Origin: Mycolicibacterium canariasense | GTDB lineage: Bacteria; Actinomycetota; Actinomycetes; Mycobacteriales; Mycobacteriaceae | DNA length: 64,000 nucleotides | Assembly (NCBI RefSeq): GCF_002101555.1 | Contig: NZ_LQOL01000032.1 | Coordinates: 19,815-83,814, forward strand | Direction of reading: 5' to 3' | Shown: in pieces, positions 35,127 to 45,101 of the stretch | Numbering within the stretch: the stretch's first letter is position 1 | Layout of the letters: each line of letters begins with the position of its first letter | The notes under the pieces: model-generated | Told to the model about the DNA's origin: nothing | The model's database searches: none | The model's input: only the letters and a program-made list of their open reading frames with translations | Program-made: the position numbers and the translations under genes

Positions 35127-37483
35127 ACACATCGATGAGCACGTCACCCGCGCCGGTGCGAGATGCGACGGAGACCTGTGCCCCGGTCCGGGACCTCGCC
35201 GACATCCGGCTCACCGATGCCGATCAGGCCGGTGGAAAGGGCGCCAATCTCGGGGAGCTCATCGCCGCCGGCTTGCCGGTGCCGCCCGGATTCGTCGTGA
35301 CGTGTGACGCCTACCGGGCCTCGATGCGCGCCGGTGGTGTCGACGCCGAACTGGCTGCCGTGCACCGCGAAGCACTGGGAATCGTCGACGACCCGGCACG
35401 TCTGGACGAACTGTGCAGGCGCATGCGCGAGTTGGTGCACAGTGCAGACCCGACCCCGGAACTCCGCGACGCCATCGTGGCGGCCTACCACGCGCTCGGA
35501 CCGCATGCGCTGGTGGCCGTCCGTTCTTCGGCGGCCGGCGAAGACGGCAGGGATGCCTCGTTCGCCGGCATGAACCGGTCGGTCACCAACATCACCGGCG
35601 AGCACGACCTCCTCGATGCGGTGGCCGGCTGCTGGGCGTCACTGTTCACCCCGAGAGTGCTCACCTATCGGGCCGCCCGCGGTTTCACCGAGGCGCCCGA
35701 AATGGCGGTCGTCGTCCAGCGCATGATCGCCGCGGATCGGGCGGGCGTCGCCTTCACGGCCGATCCGAGCACCGGAAACCGCGGTCATCTCGTCATCGAA
35801 GCCGCATTCGGCCAAGGCGAAGTCGTAGTGTCCGGGAAGGTCCAACCCGACACCTACGTCGTCGAGAAGGCCACCGGGCGGGTCGTCGACACCAACATCG
35901 GTATCAAGCCGTTCAAGATCGTGCGCGGCGACGACGGGCGTGACGCGGTGGTGGAACTGGATCCCGACCATGTCAACGCTCAGGTGCTCTCCGATGAGGA
36001 TCTGCACCGCATCACCGAACTGGCGATCGCCGCCGAACGGCATTACCGGGACCCGCAGGACATCGAATGGGCCATCGAGGGTGAAGCCGCATGGCTCGTG
36101 CAGGCCAGGCCGATCACCACGCTGGGTTCGGCACCGACGGCAACGGTGGCGCCCGATGAGCGTCCGTCGCGTGACGGTGTGCTGCTCAACGGTCTACCCG
36201 CTGCGCCAGGTACCGCCGGCGGCCGGGTGCGGGTGCTGCGCACCCCCGCAGACGGTCCGTTGTTGCGGGACGGCGAGGTTCTGGTGGCACCGATGACCAA
36301 CCCGGATTGGCTGCCCACCATCCGCCGCGCTGCCGCACTCGTCACCGAGAGCGGCGGCATGACCTGTCACGCGGCGATCGTGGCCCGCGAGCTATCGGTG
36401 CCCTGTGTGGTGGGGGCCCGCTCGGCGACCACGCTGCTGAAGACCGGTGCCCTGGTGACGGTCGACGGCACACACGGCCAGATCCTGGACAGCGCCGTGG
36501 CCGCACCGGTCTCGGTGGTCACCGCGCCGCCCGGCGGTTCGGCAGCGCCCGTCACCGCGACCCGGATCTACGTGAACCTGGCATTTCCGGACACCGCCGA
36601 GGCCGTGGCCGCCGGCGATGTCGACGGCGTCGGATTGCTGCGCGCGGAGATGATGCTCACCGACGCGCTCGGCGGTCGGCACCCGCGCACCTTGATCGCC
36701 CGCGGCGAGCAGTCCACTCTGGTCACCGCGATGACCACGTCGATCGGCCGGATCGCTGCTGCCTTCGCGCCTCGCCCCGTCGTCTACCGGGCCACCGACT
36801 TCCGCAGCAACGAGTTCCGTAACCTCGCCGGCGGCCAGGACTTCGAACCCGTCGAGCACAATCCGATGATCGGCTACCGCGGCTGCTACCGATATGTCAA
36901 AGAGCCCGACCTGTTCACGTTGGAATTGACCGCGCTGGCCGAGGTACGGGATCAGTACCCCAACGTGCACTTGATGATTCCGTTCGTGCGGACCCGCTGG
37001 GAACTCGACGAATGCCTGCAGCTGGTGGACGGCTCCCGGCTGGGCCGGCAACGCGGGCTGCATCGCTGGATCATGGCCGAGGTGCCGTCGGTGGTGCACT
37101 GGCTTCCCACCTACATCGGGATGGGCATCGACGGAGTGTCCATCGGCAGCAACGACCTCACCCAGCTGATGCTGGGGGTCGACCGTGACTCGGAGATCTG
37201 CGCAGAGGTGTTCGACGAAGCCGATGCCGCGGTGCTGGACGCGATCGGCAGCATCGTCGCCACCGCACGCAAGTTCGATATTCCGTCATCGCTGTGTGGT
37301 CAGGCGCCGTCCAGCAATCCGGCTTTCGCCGAACGTCTGGTGCGGATGGGTATCACGTCGATCTCGGTGAACCCGGATGCCGTCGCCAAGACACGTCGTG
37401 CGGTGGCGGCAGCCGAACAGCGGCTTCTGCTCGACGTGGTCCGGCACCAGGACGACAACTCGAAAGGAAATCAGCCGAGATGA
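35123..37483 (+). CDS. ppsA: Phosphoenolpyruvate synthase (pyruvate, water dikinase)
   Basis: A 786-residue enzyme making PEP from pyruvate and ATP. The N-terminal ATP-grasp region starts [20 protein letters not shown], the mobile phosphohistidine domain reads [20 protein letters not shown] (His catalytic, about 413), and the C-terminal barrel holds [33 protein letters not shown] and [16 protein letters not shown]. It would reverse the last step of glycolysis, supporting gluconeogenesis or PEP supply in arrested cells. ATG 35123 is taken from the overlap with the dehydrogenase stop; the frame extends further upstream but only as a shadow. Its stop overlaps the USP start. Confidence 0.92.
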   Translation: MNTSMSTSPAPVRDATETCAPVRDLADIRLTDADQAGGKGANLGELIAAGLPVPPGFVVTCDAYRASMRAGGVDAELAAVHREALGIVDDPARLDELCRRMRELVHSADPTPELRDAIVAAYHALGPHALVAVRSSAAGEDGRDASFAGMNRSVTNITGEHDLLDAVAGCWASLFTPRVLTYRAARGFTEAPEMAVVVQRMIAADRAGVAFTADPSTGNRGHLVIEAAFGQGEVVVSGKVQPDTYVVEKATGRVVDTNIGIKPFKIVRGDDGRDAVVELDPDHVNAQVLSDEDLHRITELAIAAERHYRDPQDIEWAIEGEAAWLVQARPITTLGSAPTATVAPDERPSRDGVLLNGLPAAPGTAGGRVRVLRTPADGPLLRDGEVLVAPMTNPDWLPTIRRAAALVTESGGMTCHAAIVARELSVPCVVGARSATTLLKTGALVTVDGTHGQILDSAVAAPVSVVTAPPGGSAAPVTATRIYVNLAFPDTAEAVAAGDVDGVGLLRAEMMLTDALGGRHPRTLIARGEQSTLVTAMTTSIGRIAAAFAPRPVVYRATDFRSNEFRNLAGGQDFEPVEHNPMIGYRGCYRYVKEPDLFTLELTALAEVRDQYPNVHLMIPFVRTRWELDECLQLVDGSRLGRQRGLHRWIMAEVPSVVHWLPTYIGMGIDGVSIGSNDLTQLMLGVDRDSEICAEVFDEADAAVLDAIGSIVATARKFDIPSSLCGQAPSSNPAFAERLVRMGITSISVNPDAVAKTRRAVAAAEQRLLLDVVRHQDDNSKGNQPR

Positions 37484-38367
37484 CCGATCTGGCAAGTCCT
37501 GTCGTGGTGGGTGTCGACGGTTCGATCACCTCCCTGCATGCCGCACGCTGGGCCGGGGCGCTCGCCGCCAGGCTCGGTGCACCGCTGCAGATCGTGCATG
37601 CCAAACCTTATGCCGCGCACAATTTGACCGATGCGATGGCCGCCGTTCGCGCCGCGTACATCGACGTGCAACAGGAGGCGGCACCGAGAATCCTGCAGTC
37701 CGCCGCCGGCCGGGTCCGCAACGCGCATCCCGATCTGGAGGTCACCACCACCGCTTCGAGCGATCCGGTCGAGGAGACGCTGCTGACCCTGAGCAGGCAC
37801 GCGCGGCTGTTGGTGATGGGCGGTGATGACGTCGCACCGGCGTCGGCCCTGTTGGTGGGTTCGCTCACCCTGGAGATGACCGCCCGCGCCGCATGCCCCG
37901 TCGTGGCGTGGCGGGGCGAATCACTGCACCCCACAACACAACCGATCGTGGTGGGCGTGGATGGGTCCAGCTACGGCGCGCTTGCGCTCGCGTTCGAACT
38001 GGCAGACGTGCTGAGCGCCCCGTTGCGGGTCGTGCACGCCTGGTCCACCCGGATGCCGCCCGGTGAGGTGTCCATTCCCTTCCTGATCGACTGGGAAGCA
38101 CTGGAGAATCTGCAGTACGAGGAGCTCGGTCGCGCCGTCGAACCGCACCGCAGGCTGCATCCCGACGTCGAGGTCAGCCTGCTGGTCGACCCGTCGAAGC
38201 CGCGCCGGGCCCTGTTGCAGCGGCTGGACGACGCGCAACTGGTCGTGGTCGGCACGCGCGGCCGCAATACCCTGACCGCGACGGTGCTCGGATCGACCAG
38301 CCTCAACATGCTGCACCACTCGCCCGTGCCGGTGCTGGTGTGCGGCCCGAACAGCAACGCCCGGTGA
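37480..38367 (+). CDS. Universal stress protein
   Basis: A 295-residue tandem USP. The first half opens [20 protein letters not shown] and has an altered loop ([18 protein letters not shown]); the second half has [18 protein letters not shown], an intact loop. ATG overlaps the ppsA stop and GTGA overlaps the downstream ATPase gene, so it is translated with both. This placement suggests the USP may modulate one of the two enzymes, which is inference. Confidence 0.9.
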   Translation: MTDLASPVVVGVDGSITSLHAARWAGALAARLGAPLQIVHAKPYAAHNLTDAMAAVRAAYIDVQQEAAPRILQSAAGRVRNAHPDLEVTTTASSDPVEETLLTLSRHARLLVMGGDDVAPASALLVGSLTLEMTARAACPVVAWRGESLHPTTQPIVVGVDGSSYGALALAFELADVLSAPLRVVHAWSTRMPPGEVSIPFLIDWEALENLQYEELGRAVEPHRRLHPDVEVSLLVDPSKPRRALLQRLDDAQLVVVGTRGRNTLTATVLGSTSLNMLHHSPVPVLVCGPNSNAR

Positions 38368-41006
38368 CCTCGCTCTCGACTCGGCGGCGAGGCGACGACG
38401 TCGCCGCGCCGCCCGTGTGCCAGCTAAGTGCCGACCAGGCCGCCGCGCAACCGCTCGAGGCGGTGTTCGTCGCCCTGGCCGGCAGCGCAACGGGGCTGAC
38501 CTCGGGCGAGGCGCTGCTGCGGCAAAAGCGGTTCGGCCCCAACGCGGTCCGCACCCACCGGGTGAGCGCCGTGGCCGTGCTCATCCGCCAACTGCGCAGC
38601 GCCCTGCTACTCCTGCTGGCCGCGACCGCGGTGATGTCCTTCTTTCTCGGTGACCCCACCCAGGCAATCATCATCGGGGTCATCCTGTTGGCAAGCATCG
38701 GCTTGAGTTTTGTCAACGAGTACCGCGCCGAACGGGCCACCGCGCAGCTGCATTCGCAGGTGCACCACTTCGCGTTGGTTCGCCGCGACGGCCAGTTCGT
38801 GAAGGACAGCGTGACGCATCTGGTGCCGGGGGACGTGGTCCGGCTGACCCTGGGCGAGGTCGTGCCCGCCGACATCCGGTTGATGGACGTCGATGGGTTG
38901 GAATGCAACGAGAGCATCCTCTCGGGTGAATCCACCCCGGCGCAGAAGTCCGCCGTGACCATCGAGGGCGCCCGCGGCTTGGCTGATGACGCGAACCTGG
39001 CACTGATGGGAACCGTCGTCACCGCCGGTGAGGCGGTGGGCGTGGTGTACGCCACGGGGGAGCACGCGCAGTTCGGTCGGCTCGCGGCGGGACTGGGGGA
39101 GCGGCACCCCGAGACGGATTTCCAGCGTGGGCTGCGCAGGTTTTCGTATCTGCTGCTCTGGGTGGCTCTGACCCTCACCGCTTTCATCTTGGGCATCAAC
39201 ATCATGTTGGGCCGCCCGCTCATCGATTCGGCCCTGTTCGCGCTCGCGATCGCGGTGGGCATCACACCGCAGTTACTGCCCGCGGTGGTCAGCACCAGCC
39301 TGGCCACCGGGTCACGCCGGCTCGCCGCGCTGCACGTGCTGGTGAAGCGGTTGGTGTGCATCGAGGACCTCGGCGATATCGACGTGTTGGTCACCGACAA
39401 GACCGGCACGCTCACCAACGGGCGCATCACCTACATCGGTGCGCTCGATTGCCATGGGGCTCAAGATCTTTCCGTGTTGCGGTACGGTCTGCTGGCCAGT
39501 GATGTCGATGAGGCCGGCGGTGCCAGCGGTAATCCGCTGGACGCCGCCCTGGCCGAGGGTGCTGTCGGTTCCGTGACACTCGGCGATGTGCGCCGCGTCG
39601 CCGCGCTGCCATTCGACCATGCTCGGCGGGCGACATCGGTGCTCGTCGATGACGACGGGCGACGGCTGCTCATCGTCAAAGGCGCCCCGGAACAGGTACT
39701 CGCCCGCTGCGCGGTGGTGCCCGACGGTGCGCAAGCCACCCTCGACGGACTCTTCGGCGACGGCCGCCGCGTGGTGGCCGTCGCGAGCCGGCCGGCTCCC
39801 GAGCTGAGCCTGCTGACCGCCGCCGACGAGTGCGATTTGACCTTCCACGGCTTCCTGTGCTTCGCCGACGAACCCAAACCCGCTGCCGCAGAATCGCTCC
39901 AGGCATTGGCCACGCTGGGTATCGAGGTGAAGGTTGCCACCGGCGACAATCCCCGGGTCGCCGAGAAGGTCTGTGCCGAACTCGGATTACCCACTCGCGG
40001 CACGATCACCGGAACCGAGCTGCAGAACCTCGCTGCGGACGACTATGCCGCAGCCGTGCAGAACAACACCATCTTCGCCAGGGTCTCACCCGAGCAGAAG
40101 GCCGCACTGATCGCCGCGGCCCGGCGCACCGGCCGATCGGTGGGCTTTCTCGGCGACGGGGTGAACGACGCCCTTGCACTGCATGCCGCGGATGTCGGCA
40201 TTTCGGTCGACACGGCCAGCGACGTCGCCAAGGACGCTGCGGACGTGGTGCTGATCGAGAAGGACCTGAGCGTGCTGGCCGCCGGCGTGGCCGAGGGACG
40301 CCGTATCTTCGCCAACACCATCAAGTACGTATTGATGGGCACCTCAAGCAATTTCGGCAACATGTTCAGCGCAGCGGCGGCTTCGTCGATTCTGCCGTTC
40401 CTGCCCATGCTGCCCAGCCAGATCCTGCTGAACAATCTGCTCTATGACAGTTCGCAACTGGCCATTCCGACCGACCGGGTGGACGCCGAACAGCTGCGCG
40501 CCCCGTCGCATTGGAACATCGCCTTCATCAGGCGATTCATGCTGACGTTCGGCCCGGTCAGTTCGCTCTTCGACTTTTTGACCTTCGGTTTGATGCTGGG
40601 CGTGCTGCACGCCGCACCGCCGGAGTTTCGCACCGGGTGGTTCGTGGAGTCGTTGGCTACCCAGACCCTCATCATCTTCGCCATCCGCACCCGACGGATT
40701 CCGTTCACCCGCAGCAGGCCGGGCGGGCTCTTGACATTGTCGACGGCGTCGGTCATCGCCGCCGGCATCGCCGTCACCTACTGGCCGCCGGCACGACATC
40801 TCGGATTCACCCCGCTGCCCTGGCAGTACTTCGCGGCGCTGGCGGGTCTGACCGGCGCGTATCTCATCCTGGTCGAGGTCACCAAATCGGTGTTCTACCG
40901 GGAGCCCGTCGGTGCGCCGGCCGGCCGGACCCGCGGAGCCGAGAACCGGATACATCGCCGTGCCGCCCGGTTCAGCCACCACGGCCGGTTGTCGGGGAAG
41001 GACTGA
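38364..41006 (+). CDS. mgtA: MgtA-type (P3B) magnesium-transporting ATPase
   Basis: An 880-residue P-type ATPase. Motifs: LSGESTPAQKSA, DKTGTLTNG, ATGDNPRVAEK, FLGDGVNDALALHAADVGIS (the ALAL variant and VDTASDVAKDAADVVLIEKDL are typical of Mg ATPases) and MGTSSNFGNMFS. About ten membrane helices, with the C-terminal set from 725 on. MgtA proteins import Mg2+. The GTG start at 38364 overlaps the USP stop. It is the last gene of the operon; a USP gene with its own box follows 97 bp later. The C-terminal tail (AENRIHRRAARFSHHGRLSG) is basic. Confidence 0.9.
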   Translation: MTSLSTRRRGDDVAAPPVCQLSADQAAAQPLEAVFVALAGSATGLTSGEALLRQKRFGPNAVRTHRVSAVAVLIRQLRSALLLLLAATAVMSFFLGDPTQAIIIGVILLASIGLSFVNEYRAERATAQLHSQVHHFALVRRDGQFVKDSVTHLVPGDVVRLTLGEVVPADIRLMDVDGLECNESILSGESTPAQKSAVTIEGARGLADDANLALMGTVVTAGEAVGVVYATGEHAQFGRLAAGLGERHPETDFQRGLRRFSYLLLWVALTLTAFILGINIMLGRPLIDSALFALAIAVGITPQLLPAVVSTSLATGSRRLAALHVLVKRLVCIEDLGDIDVLVTDKTGTLTNGRITYIGALDCHGAQDLSVLRYGLLASDVDEAGGASGNPLDAALAEGAVGSVTLGDVRRVAALPFDHARRATSVLVDDDGRRLLIVKGAPEQVLARCAVVPDGAQATLDGLFGDGRRVVAVASRPAPELSLLTAADECDLTFHGFLCFADEPKPAAAESLQALATLGIEVKVATGDNPRVAEKVCAELGLPTRGTITGTELQNLAADDYAAAVQNNTIFARVSPEQKAALIAAARRTGRSVGFLGDGVNDALALHAADVGISVDTASDVAKDAADVVLIEKDLSVLAAGVAEGRRIFANTIKYVLMGTSSNFGNMFSAAAASSILPFLPMLPSQILLNNLLYDSSQLAIPTDRVDAEQLRAPSHWNIAFIRRFMLTFGPVSSLFDFLTFGLMLGVLHAAPPEFRTGWFVESLATQTLIIFAIRTRRIPFTRSRPGGLLTLSTASVIAAGIAVTYWPPARHLGFTPLPWQYFAALAGLTGAYLILVEVTKSVFYREPVGAPAGRTRGAENRIHRRAARFSHHGRLSGKD

Positions 41007-41019
41007 TGCTCTCGGGTTG

Positions 41020-41033
41020 AGGACCAAAGACCG
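41020..41033. promoter_or_regulatory. DosR-like box
   Basis: AGGACCAAAGACCG matches 10-11 core positions. It is 69 bp before the USP start at 41103. Confidence 0.6.
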
Positions 41034-41102
41034 TACCGGGGCGTTCGATGCGCGCTTAGCGTGGAAGTGACCCGCAGTCGTCCAGCCAGCCGGAAGTGCA
41101 CC

Positions 41103-41942
41103 ATGACCTCTTCATCGCAGTCCGCATCCCCGTCGTCTTCGCCGCTGCCCATTGTCGTCGGGATCGACGGATCCAAATTCGCTCGGCGGGCTGCCTTCTG
41201 GGCTGCCGAGGAAGCGGTGGGTCGTCAGGTTCCGCTGCGATTGATCTATGTCGTGGAGTCCGATGACCCCGACTCGGACGCGGTGGCCGTGGAGGCCGCC
41301 GATGCGTTGCGGTCGGTCGCCGAGGCGCTGAACGCCAGCGGACTACAGGTCAAGGTCGAGACCGACATCTTGCAAGGAGATCCGGTCGACGTGCTGGCCG
41401 AAGCATCACGTTCGGCCGGGCTGATATGCCTGGGCTGGAAGGGCACTCACGATTCCGGGCCGGGACGGCGAGGGTCGACCGCTGCGCTGGTGGCGCAGGC
41501 CGCAGAGTGCTCCGTGGCGGTTGTGCATCGCCGGCATGCGCGTGAGGCCCCGGGACCGCACCGGTGGGTGGTGGCCGTCCTCGACGACCGGCCACACCCG
41601 CGGGCCATTCTGCAGAAGGCGATCGAGGAAGCCGGCCTGCGGGACGCCTCGATCCTGGCGCTCACCCCATGGCCCGCGGAGTCGGAGCGGTCCGAGAGCA
41701 TCCGGGCCGAGATCAAGGCCTACCTCGGCGATCCGGACCCCGACAACCCCGACGTGCTGGTGTGCGTGCTACCCCGGCCCGCAGATGTCCCCAATCTGCT
41801 CGCCCAGAGCGCCGACATCGACCAGCTGGTCATCGCGCAGGGCGACGATCCGCAACTGATCGCCCAACTCGTCGACCCGGCGACGGCGGCGATTCTGCGC
41901 GGGACCGATTGCTCACTACTGGTCTTGCGTGATCAGGTCTAG
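41103..41942 (+). CDS. Universal stress protein, C-terminal site degenerate
   Basis: A 279-residue tandem USP. The Ser-rich start (MTSSSQSASPSSSPLPIVVG) leads to GIDGSKFARRAAFWAAEEAV; the first-half loop GWKGTHDSGPGRRGST still fits G-x2-G-x9-GST, but the second half (AQGDDPQLIAQLVDPATAAI) does not. It resembles the USPs at 1445 and 4994. It ends 27 bp inside the convergent GNAT gene. Confidence 0.88.
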   Translation: MTSSSQSASPSSSPLPIVVGIDGSKFARRAAFWAAEEAVGRQVPLRLIYVVESDDPDSDAVAVEAADALRSVAEALNASGLQVKVETDILQGDPVDVLAEASRSAGLICLGWKGTHDSGPGRRGSTAALVAQAAECSVAVVHRRHAREAPGPHRWVVAVLDDRPHPRAILQKAIEEAGLRDASILALTPWPAESERSESIRAEIKAYLGDPDPDNPDVLVCVLPRPADVPNLLAQSADIDQLVIAQGDDPQLIAQLVDPATAAILRGTDCSLLVLRDQV

Positions 41943-42428
41943 ATCGACGTCCACGTTGAGGACGGACTCGCACCGCTGAATCGAGATCGGTAGGTGCGAC
42001 TCCGTGAGCAACCGCAGCATGGCGTTGTTCTCCGCCAGCACCTCGGCCACGAAATGCCGGACCCCGGACTGCCTGGCAATCCCGATGAGCCGGCCCAGCA
42101 ATGCCGTTCCCACACCTCGATCGTGTTGGTAACGCGCCACCAGAACCGCCACCTCCGCGCGGTGTGGCTCGGTCGTGGGGATGTAGTTGGCCACGCCGAC
42201 CAGTTCGCCATGGTCGTAGGCGCCCAGCGCGATGGCGCCCGCCGGGGGATCAGTCAGTGACTTGGCCCAGTCGGCGATGTGGGAAGGGTGGAGGGTGAAG
42301 AAGCGGAGATAGCGTTCCTCGTCGCTGAGCGTATCGGCCAGCTCGACAACCGCATCGAAATCGTCGGCGTTCAGCTGTCGCACCATCGCCGTTGCGCCGT
42401 CGTGCAGACAGACGGCTTGGCTCTGCAT
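41916..42428 (-). CDS. GNAT acetyltransferase
   Basis: A 170-residue single-domain N-acetyltransferase. VRQLNADDFDAVVELADTLS opens the fold, and EVAVLVARYQHDRGVGTALL with GRLIGIARQSGVRHFVAEVL holds the acetyl-CoA R/Q-x-x-G-x-G/A loop (RGVGTA). It is like the acetyltransferase half of mycobacterial Pat but without the cyclic-AMP domain. Mycobacterial Pat is known to acetylate a USP, so position directly after a USP gene (ATG adjoins its TGA) is suggestive. Third gene of the PNPOx, USP, GNAT operon. Confidence 0.88.
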   Translation of the reverse strand: MQSQAVCLHDGATAMVRQLNADDFDAVVELADTLSDEERYLRFFTLHPSHIADWAKSLTDPPAGAIALGAYDHGELVGVANYIPTTEPHRAEVAVLVARYQHDRGVGTALLGRLIGIARQSGVRHFVAEVLAENNAMLRLLTESHLPISIQRCESVLNVDVDLDLITQDQ

Positions 42429-43304
42429 TCACCCGCCCCTGGTGACGATGACCGGAACATCGGAACGCTCGGCCACCGCGGTGGCAACCGAGCCGTTCAG
42501 CAATGCCGATACGACTCCTCGGCCATGACTACCGACCACCACAAGACCGGCATGCTCGGCTTCCTTGACGAGCCAGTGAGCCGGGCGGTCGCAGAACACC
42601 TTTTCGGTCACCGTCACATCGGGATATCGCGCCCGCGTTTTCAGCAGGGCGGCGCGTAGCGCCGTTTCGGCGTCCGCGCGGTAGCGATCCCAGTCGGCCC
42701 CGATCAGCTGGAGGACATTCTCGTCGCTCCAGGCGTGCACAGCCACCAACTCGACGTGGCGGCGGGCAGCCTCTTCGAAGGCCATCGATACGGCGTGGTC
42801 GGAGGCCGCAGAGCCGTCGACTCCGACGACGACCGGGGCGCTTTGTCGTTCGTGATCATGCGTGTGCACGATGGCTAGCGGGCAGTGCGCGCGGTAACTC
42901 AACGCGGCGCTGACCGAGCCGAGCCTCCGGCCGCCCCACGATCCGTGGAAGCGGCTGCCCACCACCAGCATTGCGGCGTGTTCGGAGATCTGGGTGAGAA
43001 TGTGGACAGGCTGGGCCGCCTGTAGGACCGTCGACACCGCGTCGGCGTCCAGCGGTGTGCGGTCCACCAGGTGGGCCTTGATATCGGCGAGAAGTTCTCT
43101 GGCGCAATGTATGCGCCACCGCTGGATACGTGCGCGCAGGACGGGGTCGTGGGTGTCCACGTACACCGGCGCGACGGCGTGCACCAACGTCAATGGCCGC
43201 GCGTGTAGGAGCGCTTCCTCGGCTGCCCATTCGATCGCCGCCCTGCTCGCCGGTGATCGGTCAACGGCGACGACGATCGCCGGCTCGGCGTTCGACGGTG
43301 ACAC
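42429..43304 (-). CDS. Universal stress protein
   Basis: A 291-residue tandem USP. AIVVAVDRSPASRAAIEWAA opens the first half, whose loop is altered (GSRFHGSWGGRRLGSVS); the second half has GSHGRGVVSALLNGSVA. I chose GTG 43304, one base after the stop of the preceding PNPOx-like gene, because upstream codons to 43523 lie inside that gene and are non-homologous. Middle gene of a three-gene DosR-boxed operon. Confidence 0.88.
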   Translation of the reverse strand: MSPSNAEPAIVVAVDRSPASRAAIEWAAEEALLHARPLTLVHAVAPVYVDTHDPVLRARIQRWRIHCARELLADIKAHLVDRTPLDADAVSTVLQAAQPVHILTQISEHAAMLVVGSRFHGSWGGRRLGSVSAALSYRAHCPLAIVHTHDHERQSAPVVVGVDGSAASDHAVSMAFEEAARRHVELVAVHAWSDENVLQLIGADWDRYRADAETALRAALLKTRARYPDVTVTEKVFCDRPAHWLVKEAEHAGLVVVGSHGRGVVSALLNGSVATAVAERSDVPVIVTRGG

Positions 43305-43305
43305 A

Positions 43306-43725
43306 TCAGTTTCCGGGCACGGGGCCGAATGTGAAGCGCCGACCGGTGATTCGCAGCGGTCGGATCCGCACGAAATGCGGCTTCGGGGTGGCCGTCCAGG
43401 GATACAGTCCGGCGCGTTCGGCATCCCGGATATCGTCGTCGGTCCGGGGCGTCCGGGCAGTGCCTCTGAGGACGACACTCCAGCCTTCACTGATCGTCGT
43501 ATCGTCGGCCTCGAACAGCACATTCCTGTTGATTGCCGTGCTCGACAGCTTGGTACCTTCCGCCGTGCGGAACAGCACGGTGCGGTGTTGCACCACGAAG
43601 TTGACCGGGAAGATCTCCGGCTCCCCGTCGACAGTGGTGACGAGGCGGCCCAACGTCACACCGCCCAGCAGGCTCCAGCATTCGCTCTCGGACAGAATCG
43701 TCACCGGCGTGGTCTCTGACATCAT
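43306..43725 (-). CDS. PNPOx-fold flavin/F420-binding protein (Rv3129-like)
   Basis: A 139-residue split-barrel protein: ILSESECWSLLGGVTLGRLV, PEIFPVNFVVQHRTVLFRTA, TKLSSTAINRNVLFEADDTT and GWSVVLRGTARTPRTDDD. This is the pyridoxamine-phosphate-oxidase-like family in which actinobacterial members use FMN or F420; Rv3129 is a DosR-regulated relative. Reaction unknown. MMSETTPV at 43725 or the next ATG is the start; a DosR-like box lies 38 bp upstream. Confidence 0.85.
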   Translation of the reverse strand: MMSETTPVTILSESECWSLLGGVTLGRLVTTVDGEPEIFPVNFVVQHRTVLFRTAEGTKLSSTAINRNVLFEADDTTISEGWSVVLRGTARTPRTDDDIRDAERAGLYPWTATPKPHFVRIRPLRITGRRFTFGPVPGN

Positions 43726-43762
43726 GGTGGCGACATTACGGATCCGGGCCACGGTGCGACCA

Positions 43763-43776
43763 GGGTCATAAGTCCC
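43763..43776. promoter_or_regulatory. DosR-like box
   Basis: GGGTCATAAGTCCC, 38 bp before the PNPOx-like start at 43725 and just inside the gap after the dehydrogenase stop at 43790. Confidence 0.75.
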
Positions 43777-43789
43777 CAGTAGCTGGGCT

Positions 43790-44806
43790 TCAGCCGATCC
43801 GCAACACCGCCGCGCCGGCGATCCGGCCGGAGCTCAGGTCGTCCAGCGCGGCGTCGGCCCGATCCAGCGGGTATTCGGGTCCGCTCACCGCAAGGTGGTG
43901 GCGCCCGGCGAATGCCAGGAACTCGCGTGCGTCGACACGGGTATTCGACGTCACCGACCGCACCTGTCGTTCCTGGAACAGATGACGTTGGTAATTCAGC
44001 GGTGGGATATCGCTGAGGTGGATACCGGCGATCGCCAGGGTGCCGCCGCGGTCGAGCGCCTCCAACGCGGGGAGCACCAGATCACCCATGGGCGCAAAGA
44101 GAATGGCTGAATCCAGCGGTACCGGAGGACGGTCGGCCGGGCCCTGGGCCGAGGCGGCGCCCAAGGACAGGGCGAGGTCGCGGGCCGCGTCCCCACGGGT
44201 CATCACATGCACTTCGGCTCCTTGGGCCAGGGCCACCTGAGCGGTGAGGTGCGCGCTGCCGCCGAAACCGTAGATGCCCAGGCGCCCGCCGGGCGGGAGG
44301 TCGGCGCGCAGCAGTGAGCGATAGCCGATGATGCCCGCGCACAGCAGCGGCGCGAGTTCGGCGTCGGAGTAGCCCGCGGGTAGCCGGTGCACATACGGTG
44401 CCGGCGCGGTGACATATTCGGCATAGCCGCCGTCGGCGTCCCATCCGGTGTAACGCGATTGCGGGCAGAGGTTTTCCCGGCCGGCCAGGCAGTAGCGGCA
44501 TTGCCCGCAGGTGTGCCGCAGCCAGGCTACCCCGACCCGGTCGCCGACGGACAGGCCGGTCGCTGCTGGTCCGAGGGTGACGACTTCACCGACGACTTCG
44601 TGCCCTGGTGTGACACGAGGTCGATGCACGGCCAGATCGCCCTCGGCGACGTGCAGGTCGGTGCGGCACACCCCGCAGGTGTGTACGGCGATCAGGACTT
44701 CGTCGCCGTCGGGTTCGCCGACGGCGGTGGTGACCAACTCCAGCGGTCGGGTGTGCATGGGTCCTGGCGTTCGGACCCGCCAGGCCCGCATGGTGGGTGC
44801 AGCCAT
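43790..44806 (-). CDS. adhA: Zinc-dependent alcohol dehydrogenase, AdhA type
   Basis: A 338-residue dehydrogenase. [20 protein letters not shown] and [10 protein letters not shown] supply the catalytic zinc ligands, [15 protein letters not shown] the structural zinc, and [20 protein letters not shown] the nucleotide loop. This is the propanol-preferring/AdhA class (compare Rv1862), acting on primary alcohols and aldehydes. ATG 44806 is used; GTG 44812 is possible. Last gene of the unit triacylglycerol synthase, SHOCT protein, dehydrogenase. Confidence 0.9.
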   Translation of the reverse strand: MAAPTMRAWRVRTPGPMHTRPLELVTTAVGEPDGDEVLIAVHTCGVCRTDLHVAEGDLAVHRPRVTPGHEVVGEVVTLGPAATGLSVGDRVGVAWLRHTCGQCRYCLAGRENLCPQSRYTGWDADGGYAEYVTAPAPYVHRLPAGYSDAELAPLLCAGIIGYRSLLRADLPPGGRLGIYGFGGSAHLTAQVALAQGAEVHVMTRGDAARDLALSLGAASAQGPADRPPVPLDSAILFAPMGDLVLPALEALDRGGTLAIAGIHLSDIPPLNYQRHLFQERQVRSVTSNTRVDAREFLAFAGRHHLAVSGPEYPLDRADAALDDLSSGRIAGAAVLRIG

Positions 44807-44815
44807 GGCCACACG

Positions 44816-45073
44816 TTAGCGCTGGGCGTGGTCCCGCAGCGCGGTAATGCGTTGCCGGTACTCGGCCTCGTCGATCTCCCCGCGGGCGAATCGGCCGGCC
44901 AGGATGTCCTCAGCGGTCGGCTGATTCCCCTTGGCGGAGGAGGCCTGGCGTTCGCCGATGAGATACACCGCGGTGACGATGACCCCGAACAGGACAGCGG
45001 CCCAGAACACCGCCATGCCCACACCCATTCCGGCGAAACCCCACCAGCCCATATCGTGGTTATAGAACATCAT
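44816..45073 (-). CDS. Small membrane protein with SHOCT motif
   Basis: An 85-residue protein. One membrane helix at about 17-40 (VGMAVFWAAVLFGVIVTAVY) and a C-terminal SHOCT helix pair, AEDILAGRFARGEIDEAEYRQRITALRD. SHOCT domains mediate oligomerisation; the protein may tether the lipid or alcohol enzymes to the membrane, which is a guess. The start has a perfect GGAGGAGC site. It lies 28 bp after the triacylglycerol synthase gene and 9 bp before adhA. Confidence 0.88.
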   Translation of the reverse strand: MMFYNHDMGWWGFAGMGVGMAVFWAAVLFGVIVTAVYLIGERQASSAKGNQPTAEDILAGRFARGEIDEAEYRQRITALRDHAQR

Positions 45074-45101
45074 GCTCCTCCGATTCGCTTGTGCCGCAGG
45101 A

